Shown here in pieces: positions 23,916 through 36,706 of a stretch of 64,000 nt of DNA. How positions within the stretch are numbered: position 1 is the stretch's first letter; each line of letters begins with the position of its first letter. The stretch comes from Carposina sasakii. Taxonomy: Eukaryota; Arthropoda; Insecta; Lepidoptera; Carposinidae. The DNA is taken from positions 7,606,716-7,670,715 of the forward strand of contig CP053163.1 in assembly GCA_014607495.2 (NCBI GenBank). The letters are read 5' to 3'. The notes below the pieces were generated by a model, which ran no database searches, was not told where the DNA came from, and worked only from the letters and a program-made list of their open reading frames with translations. Made by a program: the position numbers and the translations under genes.

Positions 23916-25349
23916 TTTATATTTGGGTGGCACAAGGTTCAAATATTCCGCATAGCTCAGAAAAATATATAGCACTATGGCCTTCATTGTTTTAGTAAAT
24001 GCATATATAGCAATAACCTTTCTGCACACGTACTAAAGTTAAGATGTAGATAACTTAACATCTTCCTTACTGAGATCTAGTTAGTGCGTAAGTGTAGGTT
24101 TTGCCCTTGTATTGAGGTGCACGTAGCAGATGTATCTTACTAGGCCTAACGGACCAAAATGCCATAAATACCTTTTGGAATTAAGGTTACAATCATATTT
24201 AGAAAAACGACATTGATAAACTTTTTCAACATAAGCACGCGTAGCATTAGATGAATGAGAGCTACATAACATCCAATCGACATCTAGCTGAATAGGTTAG
24301 CGTGTAAAAAAAAATTGCATAGCACTTAGCTTGCATAGCATTTTGGAAAAACCTGACTTATTTTAACCAAATTTTCATATCAAAATGCCTCTCATAACGT
24401 CATCCGGTCAGAACCTAACATGAGACAGGTTTCAAATTTGACTCCAGTTTCACAAAGTTATCATAGGAGGTCATGGTGTCGCTAGCACTATTGTCAGTTC
24501 TTGAATATTGTACCGCCGAAATTGTCATAGCATCATTAGTTCCAATTATAACCACCGTTTGTATGCAACAAGGAACTAAGTATGTATCACCAGGCAGGTT
24601 TGGGTCAACCTCCGTTTGTACAGCAGTTTTTTATGCGTTTTATTATTCGAATTAGGAATAAATACGCAATTTAACTGTAGCTCTGATGAGTCATATTAAG
24701 AGATTGATTGCAAGAAATGGCCATAACGATACCGAATCGCACATACGATATAAAAAAAGGTAGGTATACGATTATCAGAACGCTGGGAACCTGCTAATGG
24801 CCCACTTTTTGTGTGCAAGGTGATGACAGTTCTATGTCGAAAGGATAATACTGAAAAACGGAAAACGTATAAAAAGAAAATGAAGCTGTGCATATGCTAA
24901 CTTCCCAGCTAAAGAATGGTATTGATTTATATAGATATAACAGTTTTGAGGATTGGTTGTTTTAATTTCAATAACTTAGTATTCAATGAATTATACCTAC
25001 GAGTATATATTTTTTTCCACGTTTGTACATTTTTTGTAGATTTTTTTTTTGAAAGTTATATTTATTTTATTTCTTTATTTGGGTAATTACAAATACACAC
25101 CCGGTTGCAGAAGTGTTTTTTAAAAGGATCTTGTGTAGAAAGAACAGAGCGATCTGTTACATCTTTGGTTTCTCGAAAGCTAATAAATCGATCTTAATAA
25201 CGCATTGTAATCGATAATCATTGATTGAGCTTCCAAAGTTTGGCGATTTTAACTTAATATCGACATTATCAGTAAACGTTTTATGGAACTAAGAATAATA
25301 TTTAACCTATTCAAACTTACCTGAGTAGCTCATCTATGTGGAGGATCAT

Positions 25350-25535
25350 CACAACATATTATAAAACAAAGTTTCTTGCCGCTGTCTGTCCGTCTCTATG
25401 TATGCTTAGATCTTTCAAACTAGGGAACGGATTTTAATGCGGTTTTTTTAAATATATAGAGTGATTCACGAGGAAGGTTTATATGTATAGTATCAGCGCT
25501 GCAACCGTGCAGAGCCGGGGCGGGTCGCTAGTATA
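25350..25535 (-). mobile_element. Dispersed repeat, relic pair member
   Basis: Reverse-complement match of the 23760-23915 repeat: TTGCCGCTGTCTGTCCGTCT, ATATATAGAGTGATTCACGA and AAGGTTTATATGTATAGTAT. The adjacent end GGGTCGCTAGTATAA looks like a Helitron-type border. Confidence 0.5.
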
Positions 25536-25864
25536 ATTAATATACAGGCTTGAGTGCCCCTCTCATCTTGACATTGAAAGGGCTCAGTGCTTAAGTTCTA
25601 TGCCCTTTTGAGACTTTGCTCCATACAATGCCTTATAATGATGAATCCAATACAAGTAATAATAATTGTTCACATAATACGTACTCATCGGCGATGTTTT
25701 GAATTGAATACATACCTGTTATACTATATAAACATACCATATATACTGTGGTACTAAGTAGGTAAGAATATTTATTAATACCATCAAATAACGTATTTTC
25801 ACACAGCGTTTACAACAAAACTATTTTAATAATATAAATATTAATAAGAAAATGTTTTTTTTTT

Positions 25865-25936
25865 CACCCGAGTGAGATTTGAACTCACGACCTCTCGCAT
25901 TCCGTGCATCGCTCTAACCAACTGAGCTATCGGCTA
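25865..25936 (-). tRNA. tRNA-like relic (pseudo-tRNA or tRNA-derived SINE head)
   Basis: Minus strand: a 7-nt acceptor strand TAGCCGA pairs with TCGGGTG (one G-G mismatch, one wobble). Box A-like TAGCTCAGTTGGTTAGAGC gives a perfect D stem. Box B-like GTGAGTTCAAATCTCAC gives a perfect T stem. The anticodon region is one nucleotide short and does not form a 5-bp stem with a U33 loop; the best reading puts GGA in the loop after C33. So it is not a working tRNA. An A-rich run follows directly (GAAAAAAAAAACATTTT), as expected for a tRNA-derived retroposon. No CCA end. Confidence 0.55.
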
Positions 25937-26330
25937 ACTTAACTCGGATGACAAATTTTACCATCTCTTTTAAATTACGATTTTGGCAACGTTATTTTTT
26001 CATCCCGATAGCACACATATACACTAGCCAAATCTCGCTAAATTTTAATAATACATAAATTTAGGTACGGTGGTCTTTATTACTTAGCTATAAATATATG
26101 TATATTTTCTGTGTACCTAAACAGATTTAATTTGTATCTCTAAAATAGTTTGGCTTAAGCTTTTTTGCGATAAGTCAACACTTGTTACTTTTCTGTTATA
26201 AACGGCTGTTTAGATCAACGCAGATATGAGAAGATATTATATTTCGCGTTGAGAGTTTGATTAATTGTGAATGGTTCTTTTGTATACCTGTATACAAAAC
26301 ATAATATTATCTATCTTCTATCTATACATA

Positions 26331-26677
26331 TAATAATAACGTAACGGATCGCTGTCTGTACATGGAAGATATATAAGAAAAAATATTATAGAATACCTCA
26401 ATCTCAACAATAATATCAACGCAATAGTACCCAAAACAATGATTTTTGGAATTTTTGTCTGTTTGTCGGTTTGTCTGTTTGTCTGTGCGTTTGTGCACGT
26501 TAATCTCAGAAACAGCTGAACCGTTTTCGATGCAGTTTTCAGGAATATATTGTGACAGGTCCCACTTAACAATTAGACTACTTTTTATCCCGGGAAAATG
26601 TTTTTATCCCGGATAATTTCGATATTTTGTTTTTTTTTTCTGTAGTCCACACGGACGGAGTCGCGGGCGTCCACTAG
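26331..26677 (+). mobile_element. Non-autonomous Helitron, copy 2 (both ends present)
   Basis: Flanked A|TCTATACATATAATAATAAC ... GGCGTCCACTAG|T, the Helitron rule of insertion between A and T without target duplication. Before CTAG lies the terminal hairpin GGACGGAGTCGCGGGCGTCC (stem GGACG/CGTCC). No Rep/helicase coding. Length 347 bp. Confidence 0.85.
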
Positions 26678-26679
26678 TA

Positions 26680-28020
26680 ACATAGTATAATACAAAGAAA
26701 TACGGACATATATTTTTTTCTTTCTAAAACAGTCTAAGATTTAAATTTCCGCAAGCTAGCAAATCAAATTAATTTTATTTTAATAAGGACAACTGAATTT
26801 CATTTCTCGTGTGCACTAGTGAAAAAAAGTAAGTAAAGAGTTTTAATTTATCAGTTGTTCATGAAAATATACGTATTCAAAATATCTCCATTCAAAACTG
26901 TTGATTCTCAATATACAGGACATAAGCTGAACACCCCTGGATATGAATAGGAGTTTTATTCATTCGAGTCCAATTAATTCTTTGATGCATCATGCATGAT
27001 GCAATGCAATACTGGCTGGATATAAAAATAAAGTGAATATTTTTGTTCTCTTTATAAAGCCTTGAAGTTTGATCTTATGCTATTATGGGTGTAACAGATT
27101 CAGCTGTAAAATAGCATACTACAGAGAATCTAGCTACATTTGCGTCCTCAATTCACTGTTTATTTGCACATAAATACCCGAAGGAACATACCCCGTTCCT
27201 TACATCCTGTATAATATGAATTGCGAATGACTGTAAGTTCGTCAAGCTGAAAGAAAGAAAACACGATAGTGGTTAAACTGATTTTGATGAAATCTTCTAT
27301 GGGAATGAGTGCATACAGGGAACCATGTAGAATGTTTAGTTGGATCCAGTAAGTAATGTTGCGGTTTTCAAATATGAACCTGCTGACAGGTCACTGGTAA
27401 GAAATAAATAAGTACTCGATATTGTCTCCCAAATAGATAAATAGATGGCACTGCACGTTTAAATTATTTAGAATTCAGCAGCGTTAAGATGATTTAGCAT
27501 TGTTTGCTCTACCCCCTATTCCAAATTGTTATGTAGCATGTAGATATCGCCCCATTGTTTAGAGAATGATAAATTGGACCAGCTTACCTGTCGCCCTAGG
27601 ATTAGGGCCCCAATACACTCCATCGTCACCCTTTCCAATGCGCGTGTATCTTTTTATTTCTATTTGATTAATTTGTTTTACAACAATGAAACCTATGTTC
27701 TTTCCCGATAGCCGTAAATGCCGGTTTGATTATTACAAATTGATCTGTCTGTTCTGAATTTTAATGTGGTTTACTTACATTGCTGGATGTAATGTACACC
27801 GTCATCGCGATCTTCAGTGTTTGATTGACGGGATTACAAGTATAATGTACATCAAAGGTTTTGCCATGTCAGAATATTTAATAATCGCTGAAACTACCGA
27901 TGTACCTATTAGTAAGTATTCTTGAAAATGATTATAAAAGACCAGGGCGTTACTCTTAAAGTAACAATATAACATCGTTTATGTTACATTCTGAAAGTAT
28001 AAATTTTCATAACATAAAGT
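26680..28020. other. Non-coding stretch, nothing recognised
   Basis: AT-rich, with no convincing ORF or repeat copy. It leads into the small ORF at 28069. Confidence 0.45.
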
Positions 28021-28068
28021 CTACCGTCTAACCTGATTTGATATAATTTGACTGAAGCCAAAACAATT

Positions 28069-28359
28069 ATGTCTTACTTTTCTGGACGTCTCGACGAGTT
28101 TTTGTCGAGTGGCTTGAAGCGTATGAGTTATGACGTCGACACAGACTATCTGAAAGATAAATCACAGGCCCCGGGTGCTGGAGCAGCCAACATTATCGGT
28201 AATGACCTTCTTACAGAAGTTTTCCCGTTTTTAGATATGAGAAAAAGGATGGGTCCCGTAAATCTGCGCGCATATTTTGTGGGCAATATTTTTTTGACTC
28301 TTGACAATCAGGTGCTTCGGGTATCAGTTGATTTTATGCTGAGCTATTATTTTGAATAA
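28069..28359 (+). CDS. Hypothetical small ORF (96 aa), unassigned
   Basis: The longest open frame in the central region that is not repeat-derived. The first ATG is at 28069 (context ACAATTATGT); the frame upstream lacks ATG back to about 28048. The product starts MSYFSGRLDEFLSS and ends MLSYYFE, with mixed charged and hydrophobic composition, no signal peptide and no motif I know. A TATAAATT lies at about 27999, some 70 nt upstream. It could also be one exon, as AATCAG|GTGCTT at 28310 would be a weak donor, or simply chance. Base composition is richer in GC than its flanks, slightly favouring coding. Confidence 0.3.
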   Translation: MSYFSGRLDEFLSSGLKRMSYDVDTDYLKDKSQAPGAGAANIIGNDLLTEVFPFLDMRKRMGPVNLRAYFVGNIFLTLDNQVLRVSVDFMLSYYFE

Positions 28360-28494
28360 TTAGTAGCGGATTAATTACGTTTAAACCAAATAAGAGAATG
28401 TATGTCTCGCTTTATTAAACGTGGCAGGAGAACAATCCTCAGTGATCCTGTAGTTTCCGGTTACCCCATTTTGAGAACAGAGCCGGATGTACTG

Positions 28495-28870
28495 TAATAA
28501 TAATAAGTTTATTCGTGTATCATAATAACCTATTGTAATACAATGTTTCCCTGTCTTTTAAACTAGGAGAAATCCTATAACATAAAAGACAGTGACTTCC
28601 TATTATAGTAGGTATACAAAATAAGGTTAGATGGAGAGCTAGGTATAGAAAAATTACTGTCACTTGACTAAAGAAAAAGAACGTATATCTAAAGTTAGAC
28701 TTAAGTACAAAAAAATTACATGTATGTTGTATAATAGAGTATATGTGTGAGTATAATTATGAAGAGTGTAAATGTGTAGTGTAGTGAATGTGTGTAGCAC
28801 TGTTTGTGTAGTGAGTGAGGAGTGTAAGGCGAGGCATGTTAAGAAGGAAGGACCCACGCCAATACTGTAT
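28495..28870 (-). mobile_element. Probable LINE 3' region relic
   Basis: Plus strand begins TAATAATAATAAGTTTATTC, the reverse complement of a typical LINE 3' end (GAATAAACTTATTATTATTA). It continues about 370 bp with GTGTAGTG-type low-complexity sequence and ends near GGAAGGACCCACGCC. No readable reverse transcriptase remains, so the assignment is tentative. Confidence 0.35.
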
Positions 28871-30124
28871 GTGTGATAATTTATCAGAAAGAGGATTTTT
28901 AGATAGATTCTTCTTATTCGATTAGATAAAGACCTTAATTAATTTTACAGTTTTTTTAGTCGAGTTCATTTACCTATACATTGTATTGTTAATTTTATGT
29001 AGGGTTGTAACCGGTCATAAAGTAATTGCCAGATCTAGTGTGTGACGTTAGAAGTATTTTGCGCCGAGCGAAAATAATAATGAATGTTCTATTATATCAG
29101 GCAAATGAGGATACGTATAAGTAGGTACAGATGCTTTATCTCCTGGACAAGAATTACAAGAGGCTTTCCGCAAAGCATTTTCAAGATGACAACTTCAAAA
29201 TGTCATTCCAATTCCAAACCGGGATTGAATGAAGTGAAGCGTTGACTTTTGAGAGGTTGAAGGTTGAATCATAGAAGAGGAGATACCAAATCCCTGGGTT
29301 GAATAAGCTATTGCTGAACATGATTTTGCTTTAAAAAAAAAAGAACGTTGATGGAACTCATAGACATAGTACATACCTACTATACAGCGGAAGTATTATT
29401 TATTACAGATTTTTTTTTTGCAGTATGATTAAATTTAAAAGGAGCCTCTGATGGATTCGCTTTAAGTGGGAGGTATATGTAAGTACTTGAAAGTCTAATA
29501 TTTCTAAATTAGTGACGTGCATATGTTAATTATGTAGGTACGACAAGCAGAAAACATCATTAAAATTTGAAAACATTTGTAAATATTCGCATAAAAATGA
29601 ACATTACTACTAATTATCCATGGCTAAGAAGTATCTAGAACTAGCAGCATCTAAAATATAATACTTATCACTAGCATTTATTTAGATTTCATAGATTTAC
29701 CTATAGTTAGATATGCCAAATGTTATGTTTATTTTTCTACCCCTACAAATGTGAACACCAATTTCTTACGAGGCGCAAATGAAAACCGGCCCGCCAATTG
29801 TGATTGAGTATGAAAAAGCACCTCCAAGATTACTATCCGATTGAAGATTTGTTGCCATATCGATCACTCGTGACACCATCCGATTAGTATCGATACTAGC
29901 ATATTGTAACACCAGATTGAAATTTTATCGAAAGGAAATGAGATTTCCTCATTTTCGTTTTTACATCAAAAAATCTTTTAAATGCTTCATTCGTTAAAAA
30001 TATTTTAGAATCCATTTCAAAGGGGCCTTATCCTTCTAAGCCAACGTTAAAAGTAGCAAAAACATGTGCACTTCAAAAGCGCAAATTAAATCATATACCC
30101 AACATCTCAATTATTTAAAACGCG
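28871..30124. other. Non-coding stretch, nothing recognised
   Basis: AT-rich sequence with no repeat copies or exons that I can support. Confidence 0.45.
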
Positions 30125-30540
30125 CGGTATGTGCCATAGACAGCGACCGACGCAAAAAGAATGGTGGCGCTGGTCCTTTGAAAAGCCCATCAGGGGGCGC
30201 TCTCTAAACTGTCACCCCCAGAAGGGTACTTCACTAAAATTGTAAACATTCGAGCCTACATTAACGCCGGCGTAAACGTCCATTGACGCTTCAAAGAACG
30301 GAGCGCAGCACTAAAAACAATTAAGCCGTCGATGTATATTGCTGCGGAGTCTGTGATCGGTGCCGGTTAGAGTAGGGCGCCGCGGCGGCTGCTGAGGCAC
30401 GCATGCGCTCGGGATACCACCCCATTGGTCTAGGATGACGTCATCGGGGTGAGCCCGTGGGTCTGAGTGACACCAACAGTCACCCCCGAGCGGTCCCAGA
30501 GTAATCTCGCGTCCCTTGTGGTGAAATAAAAACAATAGTT
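30125..30540. promoter_or_regulatory. GC-rich, CpG-rich island with CRE and CCAAT motifs (candidate promoter)
   Basis: About 400 bp that are strikingly richer in G+C and CpG than everything nearby (for example GTAGGGCGCCGCGGCGGCTG). It contains a perfect 12-bp palindrome GATGACGTCATC (30434-30445; cAMP-response element core TGACGTCA). An inverted CCAAT box (ATTGG, in CCCATTGGTC, 30421-30430) lies 10 bp away. No long ORF with protein-like composition is present. It may be a promoter or 5' non-coding exon of a large gene whose coding exons lie elsewhere; which strand is unclear. CCCCGA/GGTGAG at 30446 could be a donor. Confidence 0.4.
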
Positions 30541-30544
30541 TCAG

Positions 30545-33200
30545 AAGCTGATACTTCCTTTGACTTTCATGCTACCTGGTGGTTTTATAGTTATTTTGTA
30601 GTTTCCTTGTGTTCTGACTCTAGTGACTACAGCTATTTCAAGATCGAATGAATACGGTGTTCAACACTGAACTCAGGTACGATTCACGTTGTTTACTCGG
30701 ATGTTCTATTTTCAAGAGTGTCACAAGTACACGGTTTTCTAGAAGCATGGATTTCCATTAAAAATGTGGCATCATGTATAGAATTTTGACCAAAACTATT
30801 GATGACAATTTCGTTTTGATAATTATTTTGGAGGTTACGCGTTACTTCGTTACTACAAAAAATATAAAGCAGTGTTTAAATTTAGACGTGGTTTTTTAAA
30901 TAATACTTTTTATAATTAAGTTATATTGAATGGAACCTTTTCTTCTTACGAAGAAAATTACGAAGAGAGAATCGTTTTATGTTTATGCTTAATATTAATA
31001 TTCGATCTTAGCTACAATATACTAGAATGATAAATAAGATATCAACTGAGCACTAACCTGAAACTACCGGCAAACCAAATGTATTTCTACCTGTACGTAG
31101 TTACAGAATTAGTTCAAGCATTCGTTGGCAATTTGTATTATGATCACGTTTTGGATATTGAGTGTCTATGAAACCCGATACTGTGGCATTAATGTCAACA
31201 TAACGAGGGGATCCCTAACCAACCATAGCCTGACTTATCCCATTTGAATATAGACAAGAGCCAAAGTTTTTGCACCGCAATATAATTTTGGATCTTTATT
31301 GTTTGCCTCCTTAAGATATTGTATTAGCATTGTTTAAAACTTTGTTGTCTTGGTGGATTTAATACTATGTGTCTTTTTAGACCGATTATTGCAGATTGAG
31401 ATCAAAAGTTCTGTTCTATTGAAAGAGAAGATTCATAATTAACTAATAGATAAAAAAAAACGTATGTTGGCTTGTATTTTGAATTGAGAGTTTTACACAT
31501 AACGTTATGTTAACGTAACGTTATGAATTTCTTTATTTTCGGTATACTTACCACGTATCTACACACAACTTTCAATACTCTATTATGCATGTACATACCT
31601 ACCTACTGTTCTATGTTTAAAATGAATTACCGTTTAGTTAAAAGTATAAAACCCTTTTCACAATTTATAATTCTTCTTCCTTTTCATACCTATGTAAATT
31701 ATTATCATTTAGGTATTCTTTTTATTCTATAATTATGTACTAATATAAAAAAATATTATTGTTTTTTAAAATTGTTATTGCTCACTGTAAACTGCCAGTA
31801 TTTTCAGAACTTCGTTAAACGTTGCGCAATACTGTTTCTGAAGAATTTTCATAAAACCTTCGCTTAACAAGTCCTTGCCAAGTCTGAGAGTAAACTTTTC
31901 AGATTTCAGCGGTTAAAGTGGTAGAGACCTTGCATTTTAAAATCAAAAGCCATATTTAAATTTGACGGTTCTTAAACTGTTTCGTTTTGAATTATTCAAT
32001 AGTTTAAATGGTTCTATTTATGAGTTAATATTTTTAGTGATTTCATCGTTCGATAGTCTTTTCGACTATTCTATACCTATACATATTATATATTAGTATA
32101 ATTGTATTATCTACTATTTAGAAATGAAATTGCCAAAATAACTATTATGTTGCAGGTCCGAATTGAACTTCAGTTACGGCCAGTATTTTGTGTTAGTTTT
32201 TTCAGTAGATATTAGTCCGACACGAGCTAAACTCTAGTCGCGCCTAAGTACTAAATATTAACATGACGGAGTATCTTCAAGCTTTGAAGCTTTGAATGTT
32301 ATTGAACGCAGATTTATCGCCACCTTAAAAGTTTATTTTGAATCCAGATTCATCAAGAGAAAAACAAGTTCGTCGATACCGATTGATTTATTTATAACAG
32401 TGTAATAAAAGACGAAATAACTACCAATATCACCTCGGGTAGAAGAAATAAAGGCAATTACTAGAATGGATGGGCACATGTGCGCTCTTGAATGCCAATT
32501 ATTGAACCAATCAACTGGCACAAGTTGGCAGGCGACGGGTTTCCTAGATGCTTTAGAATTTTCAAATGAGAAGGCTGATTTGAAATTGGTTTATTGAAAT
32601 TGTTCGATGAAATTTTGCGTCTGATAAAATTTGAGTGTATTGATTTATTCGAAACAGTTATAATATTGGGTGGATTGCTTAGGGTTTTATGTTGTGCTAT
32701 GTTAAATAATAGTATGCCTTAAGCTTATGACGCTAAGCTCATTCCGAAATCCTTTTGGAAACCGGAAAAATAATTTAATCAGTAGATTAGCCAAGACCGA
32801 TCACTCAAAGGGAGTTCAGAAAGACCCGATCACCGTCTCTAATTTGATTGGAAAGCAGCTGGTTCGCAAAATAATGCTTTCAAACAGAATGGTGAATGAA
32901 ATGGTGTTGACTTCAAAGGAGAAGTTCGATAATTAAGCGCCACTTTTGGAACTATTGGAACAATTCGTTTATAGGAAACCATTTCGCTATTTGATTTGGC
33001 ATTGAAAATTTCAAACTTGAACTTCCCTGCTAGTAATTGTTGAAATTTGTTAGATTTGTTTGTTGTAAGCACGTTACTGCTTGTATCTAATGAATAAAAT
33101 GCAATATATTCATTTGTTAATCAAATTCATTCATTCATATTAAGTTCATTCAGTAATATTGATTACGAGTTAGATTTAGAAGCAACTACACTAACCTTAG
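30545..33200. other. Non-coding stretch, nothing recognised
   Basis: AT-rich. ORFs here (for example 32727-32936 plus) lack family resemblance or gene context. Confidence 0.45.
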
Positions 33201-33456
33201 CTACGTGGTGCTGGCAGAGTAGAGTTTGTACCATCCCTGCCTGCCCGTGGGTATCGTACGAGGCGATTAAGGGTTTCCGGGAGGTGGGCAGCATCGCCTC
33301 CCGTACTGACAACATAGTCCGAAAATCACACTGCGGTCACCAAACCGCCTACCTAGCGTGGTGACTATGGGCAAAACCCCCCTGTGGTAGTAGCCTTGTG
33401 GCGTGCCCTGGGGGAGGCCTACGTCCAGCAGTGGACTGCAATAGGCTGAAGAAGAA
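33201..33456 (+). mobile_element. RTE-like LINE 3' end, copy 2
   Basis: Collinear with 17843-18103: GTGGGTATCGTACGAGGCGA, GGGTTTCCGGGAGGTGGGCA, GTCCAGCAGTGGACTGCAAT, ending AGGCTGAAGAAGAAAAAAA. Truncated 3' end of an RTE-type LINE. The minus-strand 65-residue ORF across it is an artefact. Confidence 0.75.
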
Positions 33457-35221
33457 AAAAACACTAACCTATACTTGAAATTGAACTTAGCTACTGTTTT
33501 GGACGATTTTTAAAAGATTTTCTTTATCTATGGTCCGTATCATAATCATGCTTCCGTAATGTGATCGGGAATTTATATTGTGTGAGGCAAAATTTAGGTT
33601 ACATATACCCTAATTCCTTCTTTCCGAGATCTTATAGATAGCATAAGAAGGATCGATACAACTCAATTATCGGAGTCAATGGCATCGAAATAAAGCTAAC
33701 GAGTCATTCTAGCTCCCCTTTACACTTACACGGTAAACCACTTTCAGTCTGTTTGTGTTTTTAATGTGGATTAATGAGACTATTAACTAAATCTAGCAGG
33801 CGTGATTGGGGAATTCCGTATAAGGACGATGTGATGGCAAAATAGATTTTATTTACCTTTTTTAAAGTAATGGTTGAAATTGGTAGAACTGTATTAGAAG
33901 CTTAAACTTTATCTGTCAAAGATAATTGTGTAGTTGCTATATTTACTTAGTTTAAGACCTGGGGGCCAATTCTCGAAAAGTCTCGAGTTAGAACGAAGGC
34001 AAAACGGAATCGTTGTAGACGCTCAAAACAAAGCAATAATTGCTTTACGGTGACATAATTATACACATTTCAGCACGAGACAGATATTTGTTTTTATTCT
34101 GTCACACTCGCGACCTATGCATGCTAAAATATACCTTATTACTCAAGCGGTAAGTATATATTTCTTCGCATCGCGTTTCGTTAACAGTTCGTTAGTGGTT
34201 GCGTTTTAGCTCAAAAAATTTCAAGAATTTCCCCCCTGCAATGCTTAAGGATCTAAAGTCAACCGTCACCTGTCCGTGGTGTCTATAACACGGATGAATG
34301 CTCTAGCTCAACAGCTTGTAAAACATATATGAAATCCCTTTTCCAATGGTTACGTTAACGGTTAATACATAATATTTATGTTCGAAAAGCGGCGAAAGGC
34401 TCACTTTTTATGTAATACTGAATGGGTTATAATCATAATGGTATAAGTAGTTACAGTCATGCCCAGCGTCATTGGAAATTGTAGGCGCGACTGTATGTAA
34501 GTATAAGAGAAAAAGAAATTGCGGGCATCACCTACGTAACTAAAAAAGTAAAACCAACAGATATATATCCTACAGGAGTATCGCAATGATTCACTGAACG
34601 CGGATTCAATGTTGTGGATATCGCGTCCGTCCCTGGAGACCTGTCAGGACCAGACCTGATTGTGGCCATTATGTTGGCGTTGTGCCGATTCAATATTAAC
34701 CGATATTGGTTAAAATTGTTACGAAATTCGTATTTCATATCTATGAATAAATTTTTATTGTTAAAATGGTTTTATTTACAATAGATTAGCGTTCTTTCAG
34801 ATGACATAGGTGAACTAAATCAAAGAATTCATTATAATTTGATGTAGCCAGAAAGCTTTGGTTAAGCTAAAAGTATGTACGTATCTTTCTGTTTTTATCA
34901 AAAAGCGATACAGCAAAAAGGTATTTATGCTAATGAGGTAATGCTAATGCGCAGATAAAATGAAATCGAGGATTTAACAGTGACCGTTGAGTTAGATTTC
35001 GTTTTAATCTATGATACGAAACCTAGTTGGGAATACTGAAATAAGCCTTTTCAGGTCAATATCAAAAGGTTTTAACCAAGGAGTTCTCAACTTCTAAACT
35101 TTAATTCCAAGCTCAAATTTTTCTTAAAAGTGTAAAGTAAATACGTAGAATAGTAATAATTTTGTGACGAGCCCCATGAAGTCGAGTTGTTTGAAGGAAT
35201 TTCCTTTTATGTTTTTACCTA
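33457..35221. other. Non-coding stretch, nothing recognised
   Basis: AT-rich. No exon, RNA gene or repeat copy that I can support. Confidence 0.45.
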
Positions 35222-35375
35222 TCTATTTACATATAATAAAATTGTAACGGATCGATGTTTGTGCACGCTAATCGGCTGGACCGATTTCGAAACATTTTTC
35301 AGGAATATATTGTGACTATTTTGATTGGTTGGGGGATGCCTATGTCCAGCAGTGGACTTCTGATGGAAATGATGA
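35222..35375 (+). mobile_element. Truncated Helitron joined to an RTE-like LINE tail
   Basis: 35222-35318 is the 5' part of the Helitron family (TCTATTTACATATAATAAAA, TGTTTGTGCACGCTAATC, TTTTTCAGGAATATATTGTG). It breaks off and is followed at once by GGTTGGGGGATGCCTATGTC CAGCAGTGGACTTC and ATGATGATGAT, the RTE-like tail. So an RTE end appears to have landed inside the Helitron copy. Confidence 0.6.
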
Positions 35376-36162
35376 TGATTTTGTAAGTGATTTTGATTAT
35401 CTTTTATTCGTTTCTTTTGTTTTATTTGTAGTGTACTGAATATGATCATGCCATTCAAATATTATGTGCACTAGTTGTAATATGATGATTATTTATTTTC
35501 TTCCTACATATTTTATTACTCATTCATAGTCGCAAAACAATTTATTTGTTTACAACAACAAATGTTTTAAATAAATTCACCCAAACATCTAGAAAATCTT
35601 ATCATAATAATATGATACTTTAAAAGCACTAGAACATGATTTATGATAATCTTTTACTAAAGTGTAGACGACGACGGGTGATTCAATAGCTTTACCATCA
35701 CAATGATATGTAAAAATTAGGCTCCATTCACAGTATTGTAAACCTTTTATTTTTATAAGAAATGTAATATTTCTTTGTGATTCTAGATGTGGGCTCATCC
35801 ATTGCAACTTTTATGCTTGTGACTCCGACGAAAGCTAACATATTGTTTTCTCCGATTTCTCATTCAATCCATTAATTATAAAATTAAATTTAAAGAGACA
35901 TTAAGCTTCTTTATATTATTTTCTTAATTAGTCTTACTTTAATTCGGAAAGATTTAAACGATTTTATAAAAATTTACTTATTACGTGAGCACCTAATTTA
36001 TAATAAGATACGAGTATGTATTGCACAGTAAATAATTTATGTAGAGTAGAATCCGTATGAATCATACCTTTACAGATACTACAACTGATACCATAGATAT
36101 GATCATGGCATATAATAACACTAGTCACGAATCGCGAATATCTTATCGCCATATTCGATTTC

Positions 36163-36184
36163 GGCTATCGCGGAAACCAGTGTG
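36163..36184 (+). promoter_or_regulatory. Conserved start-site element of twin gene A
   Basis: GGCTATCG (36163-36170) and AGTGTG (36179-36184) recur before gene B at 37604-37611 and 37619-37624 with almost identical spacing (16 and 15 nt). No TATA box. The likely transcription start is at or near the AGTGTG. Inferred from conservation between the two paralogues. Confidence 0.4.
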
Positions 36185-36706
36185 TGCTGTGAACTGCTGT
36201 GTTTGTACTTGCTTTTGGACTATTTAAAAAATTGGTAAGTTTTTATTTTCAATTCATATTGTAAATTTTTGCGAAAGTTATTCTATCTGCTGTCTTTTTG
36301 AGCGAACCTGGATGTAAATTCTGGAAGTAATCGACAGCAGCATAAAAAGTGCGAAATATGTATTTAAGTATTTGATTATTATTTATTGTTGATATGCATA
36401 AAATTTTACGTAGATTTACAATTTGGCTGTAAGAGACTCTAGTAATTGTTTACTGATGTAACTTGGATTGGAGAGTCGAGTGATTGTGCGTAACTGCTTT
36501 TTCAATGTTTTTATCATGAATCACTTTTAAACAGAAGAAAATTTTATGAAAGTTCTGTTCTCAGTTACTACTACCAGATGTTATAAAATATCTGATAAGG
36601 GTAATTAATAATCAATATCAACAACTCTATTAGTAAGTGAAGATAACATTGTTTGTCCCCAAATTCACTTTGCATTTATTATTATTATTATGAATTTTTC
36701 AGGATC

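Noticed and set aside
25865..25936. Functional tRNA gene
   Set aside because: Anticodon arm is a nucleotide short, lacks a 5-bp stem and U33, and an A-rich tail follows.
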